Shown piece by piece: positions 44,242 through 52,178 of a stretch of DNA of 64,000 nt (position 1 is its first letter; the number at the start of each line of letters is the position of its first letter). Both the position numbers and the translations under genes were made by a program. The DNA comes from CAYONP01 sp964405335 (GTDB taxonomy: Bacteria; Armatimonadota; UBA10988), in NCBI GenBank assembly GCA_964405335.1, contig CAYONP010000021.1, forward strand, positions 3,901 through 67,900, given 5' to 3'. The notes under the pieces are model-generated. The model searched no databases. It saw nothing but the letters and a program-made list of their open reading frames with translations, and was not told the origin of the DNA.

Positions 44242-44898
44242 ATGATGGAAGTCGTTCGTTCCTCCGTCCATGAGTACACCGGCCAACTGCACGAACTGGA
44301 CGACATCTGTCTCGTTCGTCGCGCGCAGGACGGCGATCGCGACGGCGAACGCTGCCTGCTCGACCGCTACAAGGGCCTCGTCCGGAGCACCGTCCAGAAG
44401 TACTTCCTCGTCGGTGCCGAGCGCGACGACCTGCTCCAAGTCGGCATGATCGGCCTCTGGCAAGCCATCACCGACTTCCGTGAAGACCGCAACAACAGTT
44501 TCAAATCGTTCGCTCACATTTGTATCAAACGGCAGATCATCACTGCCGTGAAGGCCGCCACGCGGCAGAAGCAGTTGCCGCTCAACACCTCGCTCTCGCT
44601 CGACACGCCGCTCAACCGCGACAGTCCTGAGCACACGCTCGGCGATGTGCTGCCGTGCGAGGGGACCGACGACCCGGCCGACCATATCATCTTCCACGAG
44701 ACCAAGCGGGTGCTCGAGCAGCGGCTGCACACCTCGCTGTCCGACTTCGAGCGCAACGTGCTGATGGCCTACAAAGAGGGCCGCTCGTACCGCCAGATGG
44801 CCGACGAGCTGACCTGCACGGTGAAGTCGATCGACAACGCACTGAGCCGGGTCAAGCGCAAACTGGCCGCGCTGACCACCGAAATCTGGCACGCCTGA
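44242..44898 (+). CDS. SigH-type (Spo0H-like) alternative RNA polymerase sigma factor
   Basis: A 218-residue sigma-70 family protein that most resembles the sigma-30/SigH group. Region 2 is LVRRAQDGDRDGERCLLDRYKGLVRSTVQKYFLVGAERDDLLQVGMIGLWQAITDF, which includes the core-binding helix. Region 2.3-2.4 contains FKSFAHICIKRQIITAVKAATRQKQLPLN. Region 4 contains LSDFERNVLMAYKEGRSYRQMADEL followed by KSIDNALSRVKRKL. The start is the ATG at 44242, with AGGAG eight bases upstream. In Firmicutes SigH controls early sporulation and competence; here the regulon is unknown. It is transcribed alone, with no anti-sigma gene beside it. Confidence 0.88.
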   Translation: MMEVVRSSVHEYTGQLHELDDICLVRRAQDGDRDGERCLLDRYKGLVRSTVQKYFLVGAERDDLLQVGMIGLWQAITDFREDRNNSFKSFAHICIKRQIITAVKAATRQKQLPLNTSLSLDTPLNRDSPEHTLGDVLPCEGTDDPADHIIFHETKRVLEQRLHTSLSDFERNVLMAYKEGRSYRQMADELTCTVKSIDNALSRVKRKLAALTTEIWHA

Positions 44899-45216
44899 GC
44901 CTTAACGTCGTTCGCCTATCGTCACCTTCGGCGATGTGTGCCACTGTCGGCTTGCCCGCCAGTGTTGTCCAGCAGCTCGTAAGCGCCGGAGCCGCGCGCG
45001 GCCACCTCAACCATGCGCCGAAACGCCCGCGCGACCGGCCGCCCACGGTTGAAACCGTGGGCTACAAGCACCAAACCCGCCTGCAGGGCGGGTTTTGCAG
45101 GCCGGAGCCCTGCATTTCAATGCGGGGCGGCAATCGCCAGGTCGTGACGCAGGGCCAGGACACCTGCCCGCGAACCAAACACCCGCGCGCCGGAGTTTGC
45201 CTGCCGGAGACGGACC
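44899..45216. other. 318-bp intergenic region carrying several palindromic repeats
   Basis: Between the SigH-like gene and arsM there is a second copy of the GCCACTGGCGG-type repeat (44938-44976). A hairpin GCCCACGGTTGAAACCGTGGGC lies at 45041-45062. A terminator-like stem with arms AAACCCGCC and GGCGGGTTT is at 45073-45095, and GCCCTGCATTTCAATGCGGGGC is at 45107-45128. No gene is seen. The arsM ribosome-binding site (GGAGACGG) is at the right end. Confidence 0.7.
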
Positions 45217-46002
45217 ATGAGTGTTGATGCCGAGACTGCCAAGGCGGCGGTGCGCGAGACGTATGGCAAGGTCGCCCGCGGGGGCGGCTCGTGCTGCGGC
45301 GGCAGCGAGACGATCTCGCTGCAGTCGAGCGCGTTGGGCTACCGCGGCGCCGACGTCGCGGCCGTCGCCGAGGGTGCCGACCTCGGCCTGGGCTGCGGCG
45401 CGCCGCTCGAGTTTGCCGACCTGCAGCCGGGCGAGACGGTGCTCGACCTGGGCAGCGGGGCGGGGTTCGATGCCTTCATCGCCCGCCGCACCGTGGGCGA
45501 TGCCGGGCGAGTCTACGGCGTTGACATGACCCCCGACATGGTCGCGCGCGCACGGGCCAACGTCGCGCGATTGGGCTACGACAACGTCGAGTTCCGCCTC
45601 GGCGAGATCGAGCATCTGCCCATTGCCGACGGCTCGACCGACCTGGTGATCAGCAACTGCGTGCTCAACCTGGTGCCCGACAAGCCCGCCGCGTTCGCCG
45701 AGATTGCCCGCGTGCTCAAGCCCGGCGGGCGGTTCTGTATCTCCGACATCGTCGCCACCGCCGAGCTGCCCGAGGCGCTGCTCGCCTCGCTGGCCGCCTA
45801 TGCCGGCTGCATCTCGGGCGCGGTCCGTGAGGCCGACTACCTGGCCGGCCTGGCCGCCGCCGGGCTGCGCGAGATCGAGGTGGTCAAGCGGGTCGAGGCG
45901 CTCGAACTGCTGACCGGCGCGAGCTGCTGTGGTGACGAGTCGGAACTCGCCGCGCTGCGGCCGGGCATGGTCGCCTCGATCACCGCCCGCGGCCGGCGCT
46001 GA
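45217..46002 (+). CDS. arsM: arsenite S-adenosylmethionine methyltransferase
   Basis: A 261-residue ArsM, which methylates As(III) to methylated and volatile arsenicals. The AdoMet motif is VLDLGSGAGFDAF. The three cysteines that bind As(III) in characterised ArsM proteins are all present: C60 (GLGCG), C148 (SNCVLNLVPDK) and C198 (AGCISGA). Further pairs C26-C27 near the start and C237-C238 near the end are also common in the family. GGAG lies about seven bases before the ATG. No arsR or other ars gene is adjacent. The last 23 bases overlap the convergent beta-propeller gene. Confidence 0.93.
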   Translation: MSVDAETAKAAVRETYGKVARGGGSCCGGSETISLQSSALGYRGADVAAVAEGADLGLGCGAPLEFADLQPGETVLDLGSGAGFDAFIARRTVGDAGRVYGVDMTPDMVARARANVARLGYDNVEFRLGEIEHLPIADGSTDLVISNCVLNLVPDKPAAFAEIARVLKPGGRFCISDIVATAELPEALLASLAAYAGCISGAVREADYLAGLAAAGLREIEVVKRVEALELLTGASCCGDESELAALRPGMVASITARGRR

Positions 46003-46825
46003 CCGGCCGCGCGGCCGAGTCGTCGGCCTGCGGCGACTGTTCGTAAGCGGCGGCCGGGATGCGGTACAGGTTGCGCTGCTCCGAGCTGACCAGCAGGTCG
46101 TAGCCGGCGAAGGCGATCGCCTCGGTCTGTTCCCGGAATGGCAGCGCAAGCCGCCGCGGCGCGCGCTGGAGCAGCGCCAGCGGGTCGCCGTCGCCGGCCC
46201 AGACGTGGACCGTGCGGTAGCCAACCAGGGCGATGCGCCGGCCGTCGCGCGAGATCGCCGCGCCGGTGACCTGGTCGGGCACGGTCAGGTCGAGCCGGCG
46301 GGTCAGCCGGTTGACCCGCCCCGGCCGCGGCGCCTCGACCGAGTAGACCCCGCACTCACGCCCGGCGCCGGTCTTCGAGACCAGATAGAGCGTCTCGCCG
46401 GCGACGAACAGCGCCTCGCAGTCGCGCGCCCGATCGGGGTAGCCCAGCTCGATTCGCTCGGCGTCGGCCTGGCCGGCGCCGGGTTCCGGCTCGGCGAGGC
46501 GATAGATGGTGACCGTCGGCCGCCAGGTCAGGTTATCGCCCACGTCGGCAATCCAGAGCTTGCCGTCGGCCGAGTCGAGCGACTCCCAATCGAGGTTGGT
46601 CGCGCCGGCGATGCGCACTTGGCCGCGCAGCGAGCCGTCGAGGCCGACGGCGTAGAGCGTCGCGGGGTTGCCCGAGTCGCACAGCGTCCAAAGCAGGTCG
46701 TCGCCGACGTTGCTGAGCGCCAGGCCCGACGATTCGCGGATCGGCGGATGCTCCATGCGGCCGAGGTGCGGCACCTCGGCAGGGGCGGCAGCGACCAGCA
46801 GGAGCATGAGGCTACGAAACGCCAT
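45980..46825 (-). CDS. exported beta-propeller-like protein
   Basis: A 281-residue protein with a signal peptide (AFRSLMLLLVAAAPA). The remainder has recurring beta-strand patterns of a propeller (GLALSNVGDDLLWTLCDSGN, KLWIADVGDNLTWRPTVTIYRL, DCEALFVAGETLYLVSK, QTEAIAFAGYDLLVSSEQRNLYRIP). These resemble esterase-like or integral-membrane-anchored phytase-like propellers, but no active site is certain. The ATG at 46825 opens the signal peptide and lies eight bases after cdsA. The stop overlaps the end of arsM on the other strand by 23 bases. Confidence 0.72.
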   Translation of the reverse strand: MAFRSLMLLLVAAAPAEVPHLGRMEHPPIRESSGLALSNVGDDLLWTLCDSGNPATLYAVGLDGSLRGQVRIAGATNLDWESLDSADGKLWIADVGDNLTWRPTVTIYRLAEPEPGAGQADAERIELGYPDRARDCEALFVAGETLYLVSKTGAGRECGVYSVEAPRPGRVNRLTRRLDLTVPDQVTGAAISRDGRRIALVGYRTVHVWAGDGDPLALLQRAPRRLALPFREQTEAIAFAGYDLLVSSEQRNLYRIPAAAYEQSPQADDSAARPVSAGRGR

Positions 46826-46833
46826 CGCCTGGC

Positions 46834-47694
46834 CTACCCCACCATCAACACAATCAGATACGCCACCGGCCCGTTGATCAGCAGGCTGTCGAAGCGGTCG
46901 AGCATCCCGCCGTGGCCTGGCAGCCAGCCGCCGAAGTCCTTCACCCCCAGCTCGCGCTTCATCGCCGATTTGCCCAGGTCGCCCAGCGGGCCGGCAATCC
47001 CCGCGGTCAGCCCGAAGCCCAGCCCGAGCGGCCACGATAGCCCGAGCGCCGCGCCGAGACCCAGGCCGACGGTCAGCCCGCCGAGCAGCCCGCCCGCCGC
47101 GCCCTCGGTGGTCTTGTTCGGGCTGGCCGGGCTGAGCGGCCGCCGCCCCCAACGCCGGCCGACGAAGTAGGCCGCGCTGTCGGACACCCAGGTGCAGAGC
47201 AGCAGGAGCAGGACGAGCCGCAGCCCGTACGGCGCGGGCCAGCCGCTCAGCGGCGCCAGCTCGCCGGGCGACGGCATGGCGCGCAGGCTGACCAGCAGGC
47301 TGAGCATGGCGCCGATCCAGAGCCCGGCAAAGACGGTCGCCCCCATGTCGCCGATGATCGGCAGGCCCGGCTCGCGGTGGAAGCGGACCACCTTGGTCAG
47401 CATCACACCGAAGACCAGGACAATGAGCAGCGCATAGAGCGAATCGACCTGCTGTTCGGGCGGGATAAGGCCCTCGGCGCGCAGATGAGCAAAGAGCACG
47501 AAGCCGACGGCGACCAGCGCGGCGAGCGGCTCGGTGACGCCGATGCCATGCCCCTTGGCCTTGTTGCGGAACTCATAGACGCCGATCACGGCCAGGCCGG
47601 CCAGCAGCATGGCGAAGGCCAGCCCGCCGAGCCAGACGACCGCCAGCACAAGGGGAATGCCGGCGGCGGCGACGGCGATGCGCTGGCGCAGCAT
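46834..47694 (-). CDS. cdsA: phosphatidate cytidylyltransferase
   Basis: A 286-residue integral membrane enzyme that makes CDP-diacylglycerol from phosphatidic acid and CTP. It has about eight membrane helices. The family signature runs from WVSDSAAYFVGRRWG through PLSPASPNKTTEGAAGG to GDLGKSAMKRELGVKDFG and LPGHGGMLDRFDSLL, with the metal-binding Asp residues intact. The start is the ATG at 47694, with GGAG about seven bases upstream; the in-frame codons before it lie in a repeat-bearing intergenic region. Usual partners uppS and dxr are not adjacent. Confidence 0.94.
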   Translation of the reverse strand: MLRQRIAVAAAGIPLVLAVVWLGGLAFAMLLAGLAVIGVYEFRNKAKGHGIGVTEPLAALVAVGFVLFAHLRAEGLIPPEQQVDSLYALLIVLVFGVMLTKVVRFHREPGLPIIGDMGATVFAGLWIGAMLSLLVSLRAMPSPGELAPLSGWPAPYGLRLVLLLLLCTWVSDSAAYFVGRRWGRRPLSPASPNKTTEGAAGGLLGGLTVGLGLGAALGLSWPLGLGFGLTAGIAGPLGDLGKSAMKRELGVKDFGGWLPGHGGMLDRFDSLLINGPVAYLIVLMVG

Positions 47695-47928
47695 GGGTTG
47701 CTCCGGCGGGGAGGTTCGCCGGGGGGTGGCGGCGACCCTGCCGCCCGTCTGGCGCGAGCTGCCATCTGCCACGCGTCGTGCCACTGGCGGCTTGCCCGCC
47801 AGTGCGTCACCTCGTATCAACGAAGCTTCGCTTGCGCACATCGCGGGCCAAGGCGCCAGGGGCGAGCTCTGCGGCCTGCCCCGTCGTCGCTGGTTAGCGA
47901 GGCGGGCAGGCTGCCTGCGCCGATGTGG
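47695..47928. repeat. intergenic region with GCCACTGGCGG-family repeat, copy 3
   Basis: Within this 234-base gap, bases 47778-47805 repeat the first 28 bases of the core seen at 27553 and 44938 (GTGCCACTGGCGGCTTG, then CCCGCCAGTGC). The rest has no recognisable gene or clear terminator. Confidence 0.7.
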
Positions 47929-49260
47929 TCAACCTGGCGTCGAGTATGGCTCCAGTGCCCTGTACCACTCCGGCACCTCGTCGACCACAGGCACGAGGAC
48001 GGACACTGGCACGTACCGGTAGTCCTTGATGCGCCAGAGGGGAAAGCCATCATCGTCAAACAGCGTCTCGCCCCTGAAGGCGACGCCAATCGTCAGCTCT
48101 TGCTCCAAGATCGGGGCCAGGGGTAGCGAGGCCCGCCACCAGACCATCCTTGGCCCTGCGCCGGCGAACCGGTCGCGCAGCTCCGCCGGCAAAGGAGTCG
48201 ATGAGTAGCCCATGCGGCGCGCCGTGGTCAGGATCGGGTCGCCGGCCGAGTCCCGCCCCGCATCGGGCTTCCCCGGCCAGTCCAGAGCGAGGTAGTTGGC
48301 GAGGCTCTCGGCGTTGCTGCTGGTGGTCAACAGGTAGAGCGTGCCGTCATGGCGGATCTCAGCCGCCAGCAGCCACCATACCGCGTCGCCTTCGCGCACC
48401 TCCGCCAGCGGCTCGGTCAGCCGCGGTGGATAGGGTGCCTCGCGACGGACACTATGTGGCGCGTCCTCCTTCACCGCCCAGCCCGCGGGTGGTTCGTAGG
48501 CGAACAGCTCGCGCGGGATCGTGGGCGGGTAGTCCCGCGTCGTCTCGGAGCTCAAGCGCCAGGCGCCACGGCGCTCGATCTCCACCGTCGTTCGGAACGG
48601 AAGCTGGGTCTCACGATCGGCCCAGGCGATGAGCCGCATCTTGCCCGCTGGCTCTGGTGCGACAGCTTCGACGCGGATGCACGGCCGACCGTCCAACTCC
48701 GCGGTCTCATCCGTCGTGACTGTGAGGTCCGGTCTATCCTCATAGGACGCGACCAGGTGCTCTAGCTCGAAGCCGCCGAAAGGCATGTGGAAGGCGGACT
48801 CAGCGGGTCGGGTAACGATGCGGTTCTCGTGCTCGTAGACTTCCCAGTGCCGCTGGCCGTCGAAGATGAACAGGCTGCAGTCCTCGTCGGGCGCCTCGCG
48901 TCGGTAGAGCGGCCAATCGAACCACTCCTCTCTGCGGCTGAGCGGCCAGCCCCCGTCCAGGGCCTCGAGCGAATCGCGTGAGAGGGTGACCCGATGCATC
49001 CGCGTCACCCGCTCCTGCGCCGCCGCGATCTGCTCCAACAACGGAATCACCACCGGGCCCGAACTCGCCGGTGGACGGCCCTGGCGCAGCATCAGCGCCG
49101 CGCACAGCACCATCGCTCCGGCCAGCGCCAGGCGCGCATACCGCGGGCGACGGCGGCGACCGGCGGCGACCGCCGCCAGCGTGCGCCGCAAGCCGTCTGC
49201 GCCCACCGCCTCGTGGCGCAGCACGCCGAGCAGGTGCTCCAAGTCAATCCTCGTGCTCAT
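47929..49260 (-). CDS. membrane-anchored RseB/LolA-like partner of an ECF sigma factor (module 1)
   Basis: A 443-residue protein with an N-terminal cytoplasmic part of about 40 residues and one membrane helix (about 42-60, LALAGAMVLCAALML). Its large outside domain contains a LolA/RseB-like beta region (HENRIVTRPAESAFHMPFGGFELEHL, KMRLIAWADRETQLPFRTTVEI). Position, directly after an ECF sigma gene with a 17-base overlap, suggests it controls that sigma factor. The cytoplasmic part has no zinc anti-sigma (HxxxCxxC) motif. The ATG at 49260 has GAGGG just upstream. It resembles the protein at 50276-51589 in layout. Confidence 0.7.
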   Translation of the reverse strand: MSTRIDLEHLLGVLRHEAVGADGLRRTLAAVAAGRRRRPRYARLALAGAMVLCAALMLRQGRPPASSGPVVIPLLEQIAAAQERVTRMHRVTLSRDSLEALDGGWPLSRREEWFDWPLYRREAPDEDCSLFIFDGQRHWEVYEHENRIVTRPAESAFHMPFGGFELEHLVASYEDRPDLTVTTDETAELDGRPCIRVEAVAPEPAGKMRLIAWADRETQLPFRTTVEIERRGAWRLSSETTRDYPPTIPRELFAYEPPAGWAVKEDAPHSVRREAPYPPRLTEPLAEVREGDAVWWLLAAEIRHDGTLYLLTTSSNAESLANYLALDWPGKPDAGRDSAGDPILTTARRMGYSSTPLPAELRDRFAGAGPRMVWWRASLPLAPILEQELTIGVAFRGETLFDDDGFPLWRIKDYRYVPVSVLVPVVDEVPEWYRALEPYSTPG

Positions 49261-49780
49261 CACCCTCATCCTCTTCACCCAGCATCGCCCGCAACTGCTT
49301 CCGCGCGTGGAACAGCCGCGACTTGACCGTCCCCTCGGGCACCTCGGACAGCGTCGCCACCTCGACCACACTCAGGCCGTGCAGGTGGTGGAGCAGGAAC
49401 GCCGCGCGGTGCTCTGCGCTCAGGCGGGCCAGCGCCCAGCGCAGCCAGACCGCCGCCTCGCCGTTGGCGCGCGGGTCGAGCGGCGGCGGCGCCTCGTCCA
49501 GATCGAGCGTCTCACGCGCATCACGGCAGTGGTGGCGCCACTCGTGATAGGCGATGCCACCCAGCCAGGTGCGCAGCGAGGCGCGGCCCTGGTAGGTCTC
49601 GATCCGCTCCAGCGCTCGGACAAAGGTGGCCTGGGTCAGGTCCTCGGCCGTCTGCTCGCCGGCGAGGCTGCGCAGGAGGCGGAACACGGCGGTGTAGTGT
49701 CCGCGCACGAGCTGCTCGGCGGCGAGCGCGTCGCCGCGGGCGATGCCACGTGCTAAGAGCCGGTCCCGCCACCTGCGCAT
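49244..49780 (-). CDS. ECF RNA polymerase sigma factor (module 1)
   Basis: A 178-residue ECF sigma factor with only regions 2 and 4. Region 2 contains AAEQLVRGHYTAVFRLLRSLAG, DLTQATFVRALERIETYQG and LRTWLGGIAYHEWRHHC. Region 4 contains LSAEHRAAFLLHHLHGLSVVEVATL and the DNA-binding helix VPEGTVKSRLFHARKQLRAML. The ATG at 49780 is preferred to a TTG two codons earlier. Its 3' end overlaps the membrane partner gene by 17 bases. It probably directs transcription in response to an envelope signal, and autoregulation is likely but not visible. Confidence 0.9.
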   Translation of the reverse strand: MRRWRDRLLARGIARGDALAAEQLVRGHYTAVFRLLRSLAGEQTAEDLTQATFVRALERIETYQGRASLRTWLGGIAYHEWRHHCRDARETLDLDEAPPPLDPRANGEAAVWLRWALARLSAEHRAAFLLHHLHGLSVVEVATLSEVPEGTVKSRLFHARKQLRAMLGEEDEGDEHED

Positions 49781-49990
49781 CCTCAACCGCCTTGTCGATC
49801 TAGAGCCGTGGGACGGTTGGGCGGTTCAACGACCGGCGAGATGTGGCACCGGGCTACTGACGCGCGGGGGCACACCCAAGCCGTAGCGCCGGTTGGCAAC
49901 CGGCTCGCGCGCGGGGGGGGGGCGGCCCGGGCCGCGGGCGCCGGGGGCGGCCCAGGGCCGCGCGGGGCGGCCCCCCCCGGTTGCCACCCC

Positions 49991-50000
49991 NNNNNNNNNN
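49991..50000. other. assembly gap of ten Ns
   Basis: Ten N bases mark a scaffold join of unknown true size. It lies in the 495-base gene-free stretch 49781-50275 between the two ECF modules. The base quality on the left side appears poor (runs of ten G and eight C). Confidence 0.98.
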
Positions 50001-50105
50001 CATCCTCAACCGCCTTGTCGATCTAGAGCCGTGGGAGGGTTGGGCGGTTCAACAACTGGCGAGATGAGCGGCCGGGTCACCGAGGCGCCAGGGCAGACCG
50101 AGGCC

Positions 50106-50213
50106 GTAGCGCCGGTTGGCCACTGGTGCTGTGGCTGCTCGGCTCGGCCGGCGGGCGCCGTGGCCGACCGAGTGCCGCGCGGCGCGGCACCGCCGGTTGC
50201 CAACCGGCGCTAC
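50106..50213. repeat. 108-bp element with perfect 15-bp terminal inverted repeats
   Basis: The left end GTAGCGCCGGTTGGC (50106-50120) is the exact complement of the right end GCCAACCGGCGCTAC (50199-50213). The right end itself forms a hairpin CGCCGGTTGCCAACCGGCG. The left end also occurs at 49883-49897 in the duplicated pre-gap sequence. Size and ends resemble a MITE-like repeat. Confidence 0.6.
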
Positions 50214-50275
50214 CGGGTCGGCGGGGTGGGCGTGGCGGGTCGTGGCTTCGGCCCGGCTTGCCGCGTGGCGCCGAC

Positions 50276-51589
50276 CTACTCCCATTCGAAGATCTGGCCG
50301 ACCCACTCCGGCTCCTGGGTAACGATGGGGAGGGCTAGTCCGACCCCGCGCGCCTGCAAGGTCAGCTCGGCTGGCTGGTGCAGTGGGTCGCCGTAAGCGC
50401 GCAGATAGCCGACGATCGGATAGGTCGCGCCGGTGGCGCGCGCTCGAGTGCTCAGCCTCAGGCAGGAGACTCGGACGCGAGTCGCACCGAACTGCTCGGC
50501 CAGGTCCGGTGGTAGCGTGCAGTAGGCGTCCTGTCCATACTCGTGACAGGTGTAGATCTCGCCGTCGTCGCGCTGGATGCAGAAGAACGAGGGGCCGCCG
50601 AGCGCCGTGCTGGCCACCGCGATGAGCACGAGTGGCGCGCGCTCACGTGGCCGCTGGTACGCGACCGCGCCCAGGATGGCGACCACGCTCGAACCATGTT
50701 GCTCAACGTGGATCGGCTTGGAGAGCGCGGTCGGCAACGGGTGGAACCGGCTGGCCAACTCGTCCTCCGCGTCGCGCAGCAACTCGTCCGGTATGTCGTC
50801 GGGGTACTCATACCGCTGGTCGAGCTGCGCGCGGACCTTACCCTCCACGGTGCCGAACGTCTGCAGCCGGATGGGCCGGCCGGAATCGGAGTCGGCGAGG
50901 ATGGTTAGCGCATTGGGCTGAACCCGCCGGCCGAGACACGCGACCGTGACTTGCACAGCCGAGCGGCCGGGTACCAGTTCGACATCCGTGACGCTGACCC
51001 GCACGACGCGGTTGAACCGGTGCATGCTGCTGAGACGATGGAGGAGGGGCTCGTCCCACGGCAGCATCAAGGTCGAGTACCCCAGTCTCTCGGCGTCTGG
51101 CCGCTGTCGCCAGGCTCCAGCGTCGTAGCGCTGGGGGCGGTACTCGCCGAGGCGCCGCACGACGATGGGATCCTCGAACCAAACCTGCTGCAGCGTGGGC
51201 TCGAAGCGTGGCTCGAGCGGGTCGGACTGGCTGCGAACGACGTGCACCCGCTCAACCGCTTGCATCGCCCGCTCGATCTGCTCCAGCACCTCGACCGCCC
51301 GCCGACTCGCACCGAAGCGGTACAGCTCGTCGTAGCTCTGCAGTGGCGGCATCTCGTACACGCCGCCTACCGGGCCCCACAGGAGTGCGCCTACACGCCA
51401 AGCGCCAAACAAGAGCACCACCACGCCGGCAACCGCGAAGCGTCGCGCCCAACTGCAGCCGTTGGCCAGCAGCGGCACGGTCGCCTGCTTGTGCCAGACG
51501 GCCTCGAGCACGGCCTCACAGCCCGTCGAACTCGCCTGCGCCCGCATCCCCCGCACCGCCCGCCGCAGCGGGTCATTCCTTCGCCACAT
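50276..51589 (-). CDS. membrane-anchored partner of an ECF sigma factor (module 2)
   Basis: A 437-residue protein with about 50 cytoplasmic residues, one membrane helix (FAVAGVVVLLFGAWRVGALLW) and a large outside domain. The outside domain begins LEQIERAMQAVERVHVVRSQSDPLE, closely matching the layout of module 1 (LLEQIAAAQERVTRMHRV). A later beta region (ALTILADSDSGRPIRLQTFG) again resembles LolA/RseB-type proteins. The ATG at 51589 has AGGAGG seven bases upstream and gives a 17-base overlap with the sigma gene, as in module 1. No zinc anti-sigma motif is present. Confidence 0.7.
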   Translation of the reverse strand: MWRRNDPLRRAVRGMRAQASSTGCEAVLEAVWHKQATVPLLANGCSWARRFAVAGVVVLLFGAWRVGALLWGPVGGVYEMPPLQSYDELYRFGASRRAVEVLEQIERAMQAVERVHVVRSQSDPLEPRFEPTLQQVWFEDPIVVRRLGEYRPQRYDAGAWRQRPDAERLGYSTLMLPWDEPLLHRLSSMHRFNRVVRVSVTDVELVPGRSAVQVTVACLGRRVQPNALTILADSDSGRPIRLQTFGTVEGKVRAQLDQRYEYPDDIPDELLRDAEDELASRFHPLPTALSKPIHVEQHGSSVVAILGAVAYQRPRERAPLVLIAVASTALGGPSFFCIQRDDGEIYTCHEYGQDAYCTLPPDLAEQFGATRVRVSCLRLSTRARATGATYPIVGYLRAYGDPLHQPAELTLQARGVGLALPIVTQEPEWVGQIFEWE

Positions 51590-52109
51590 CGTCACCCTCC
51601 TCATCGCCCAGCATCGCCCGCAGGCGGCGGCGGGCGGTGTGCAGGCGGCTCTTCACCGTGCCCGGCGGAATGCGCAGCACCTCGGCCGTCTCGTTGACCG
51701 ACAAGCCCTCGACCTCGTGTAACACGAAGGTCGTCCGGTGCTCGTCGTCGAGCCGGTCGAGCGCCCAGCGCAGCCAGATCGCCAGCGTCTCGTCGTGGCC
51801 GTTGACCGGCGGCTCGGCCAGGCTCAGGTCGACAATCGGCCGCGCGTCGCGGCACCAGTGGCAGTATTCGCGCCAAGCGATCTTGTGCAGCCAGGTGCGC
51901 AGCGTGCTGCGGCCGGCGAACTCGCCGAGGTGGTCGAGCGCGTTGACGAACGTCTGCTGCGCTAGGTCGGCCGCCGCGTCGGGGGTCCGGGTCAGGTGCG
52001 CCAGGGTGCGGTAGACCGAGGGGTAATGCTCGGTCACCCAGCGCTCGGCCGCGTCACGGTCGCCCGCGAGGATCCGGCCGGCCAACCTAATGTCCCGTCG
52101 CCTGCGCAT
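51573..52109 (-). CDS. ECF RNA polymerase sigma factor (module 2)
   Basis: A 178-residue ECF sigma factor, the same length as the module 1 factor. Region 2 contains AAERWVTEHYPSVYRTLAHLTR, DLAQQTFVNALDHLGEFAG and LRTWLHKIAWREYCHWC. Region 4 contains LDDEHRTTFVLHEVEGLSVNETAEVLRIPPGTVKSRLHTARRRLRAMLG. Similarity to the module 1 factor is clear but far from identical, so the duplication is old. The ATG at 52109 lies about 70 bases downstream of the Ig-like lipoprotein gene on the same strand. Confidence 0.9.
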   Translation of the reverse strand: MRRRRDIRLAGRILAGDRDAAERWVTEHYPSVYRTLAHLTRTPDAAADLAQQTFVNALDHLGEFAGRSTLRTWLHKIAWREYCHWCRDARPIVDLSLAEPPVNGHDETLAIWLRWALDRLDDEHRTTFVLHEVEGLSVNETAEVLRIPPGTVKSRLHTARRRLRAMLGDEEGDDVAKE

Positions 52110-52178
52110 CGTCCGCCGTCACCTTGCGGCCACAGAGCCGCCAGGCGCCGAGATGGTTCACCGCCGGGTGGACCGACT

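Larger units (their letters stand above)
49778..50213. repeat. duplicated sequence on both sides of a scaffold gap
   Basis: Bases 49778-49990 and 50001-50213 start with the same 36 bases and stay in register for over 100 bases with scattered mismatches; each contains GTAGCGCCGGTTGGC 105 bases in. The left copy then degenerates into G and C homopolymers. This looks like one locus represented twice at a failed contig join, with the left copy a low-quality contig end. A true tandem duplication is the alternative. Confidence 0.6.

Noticed and set aside
49921..49990. A GC-rich structured element with long G and C runs
   Set aside because: The runs of ten G and eight C directly at a contig end look like low-quality consensus, not biology.
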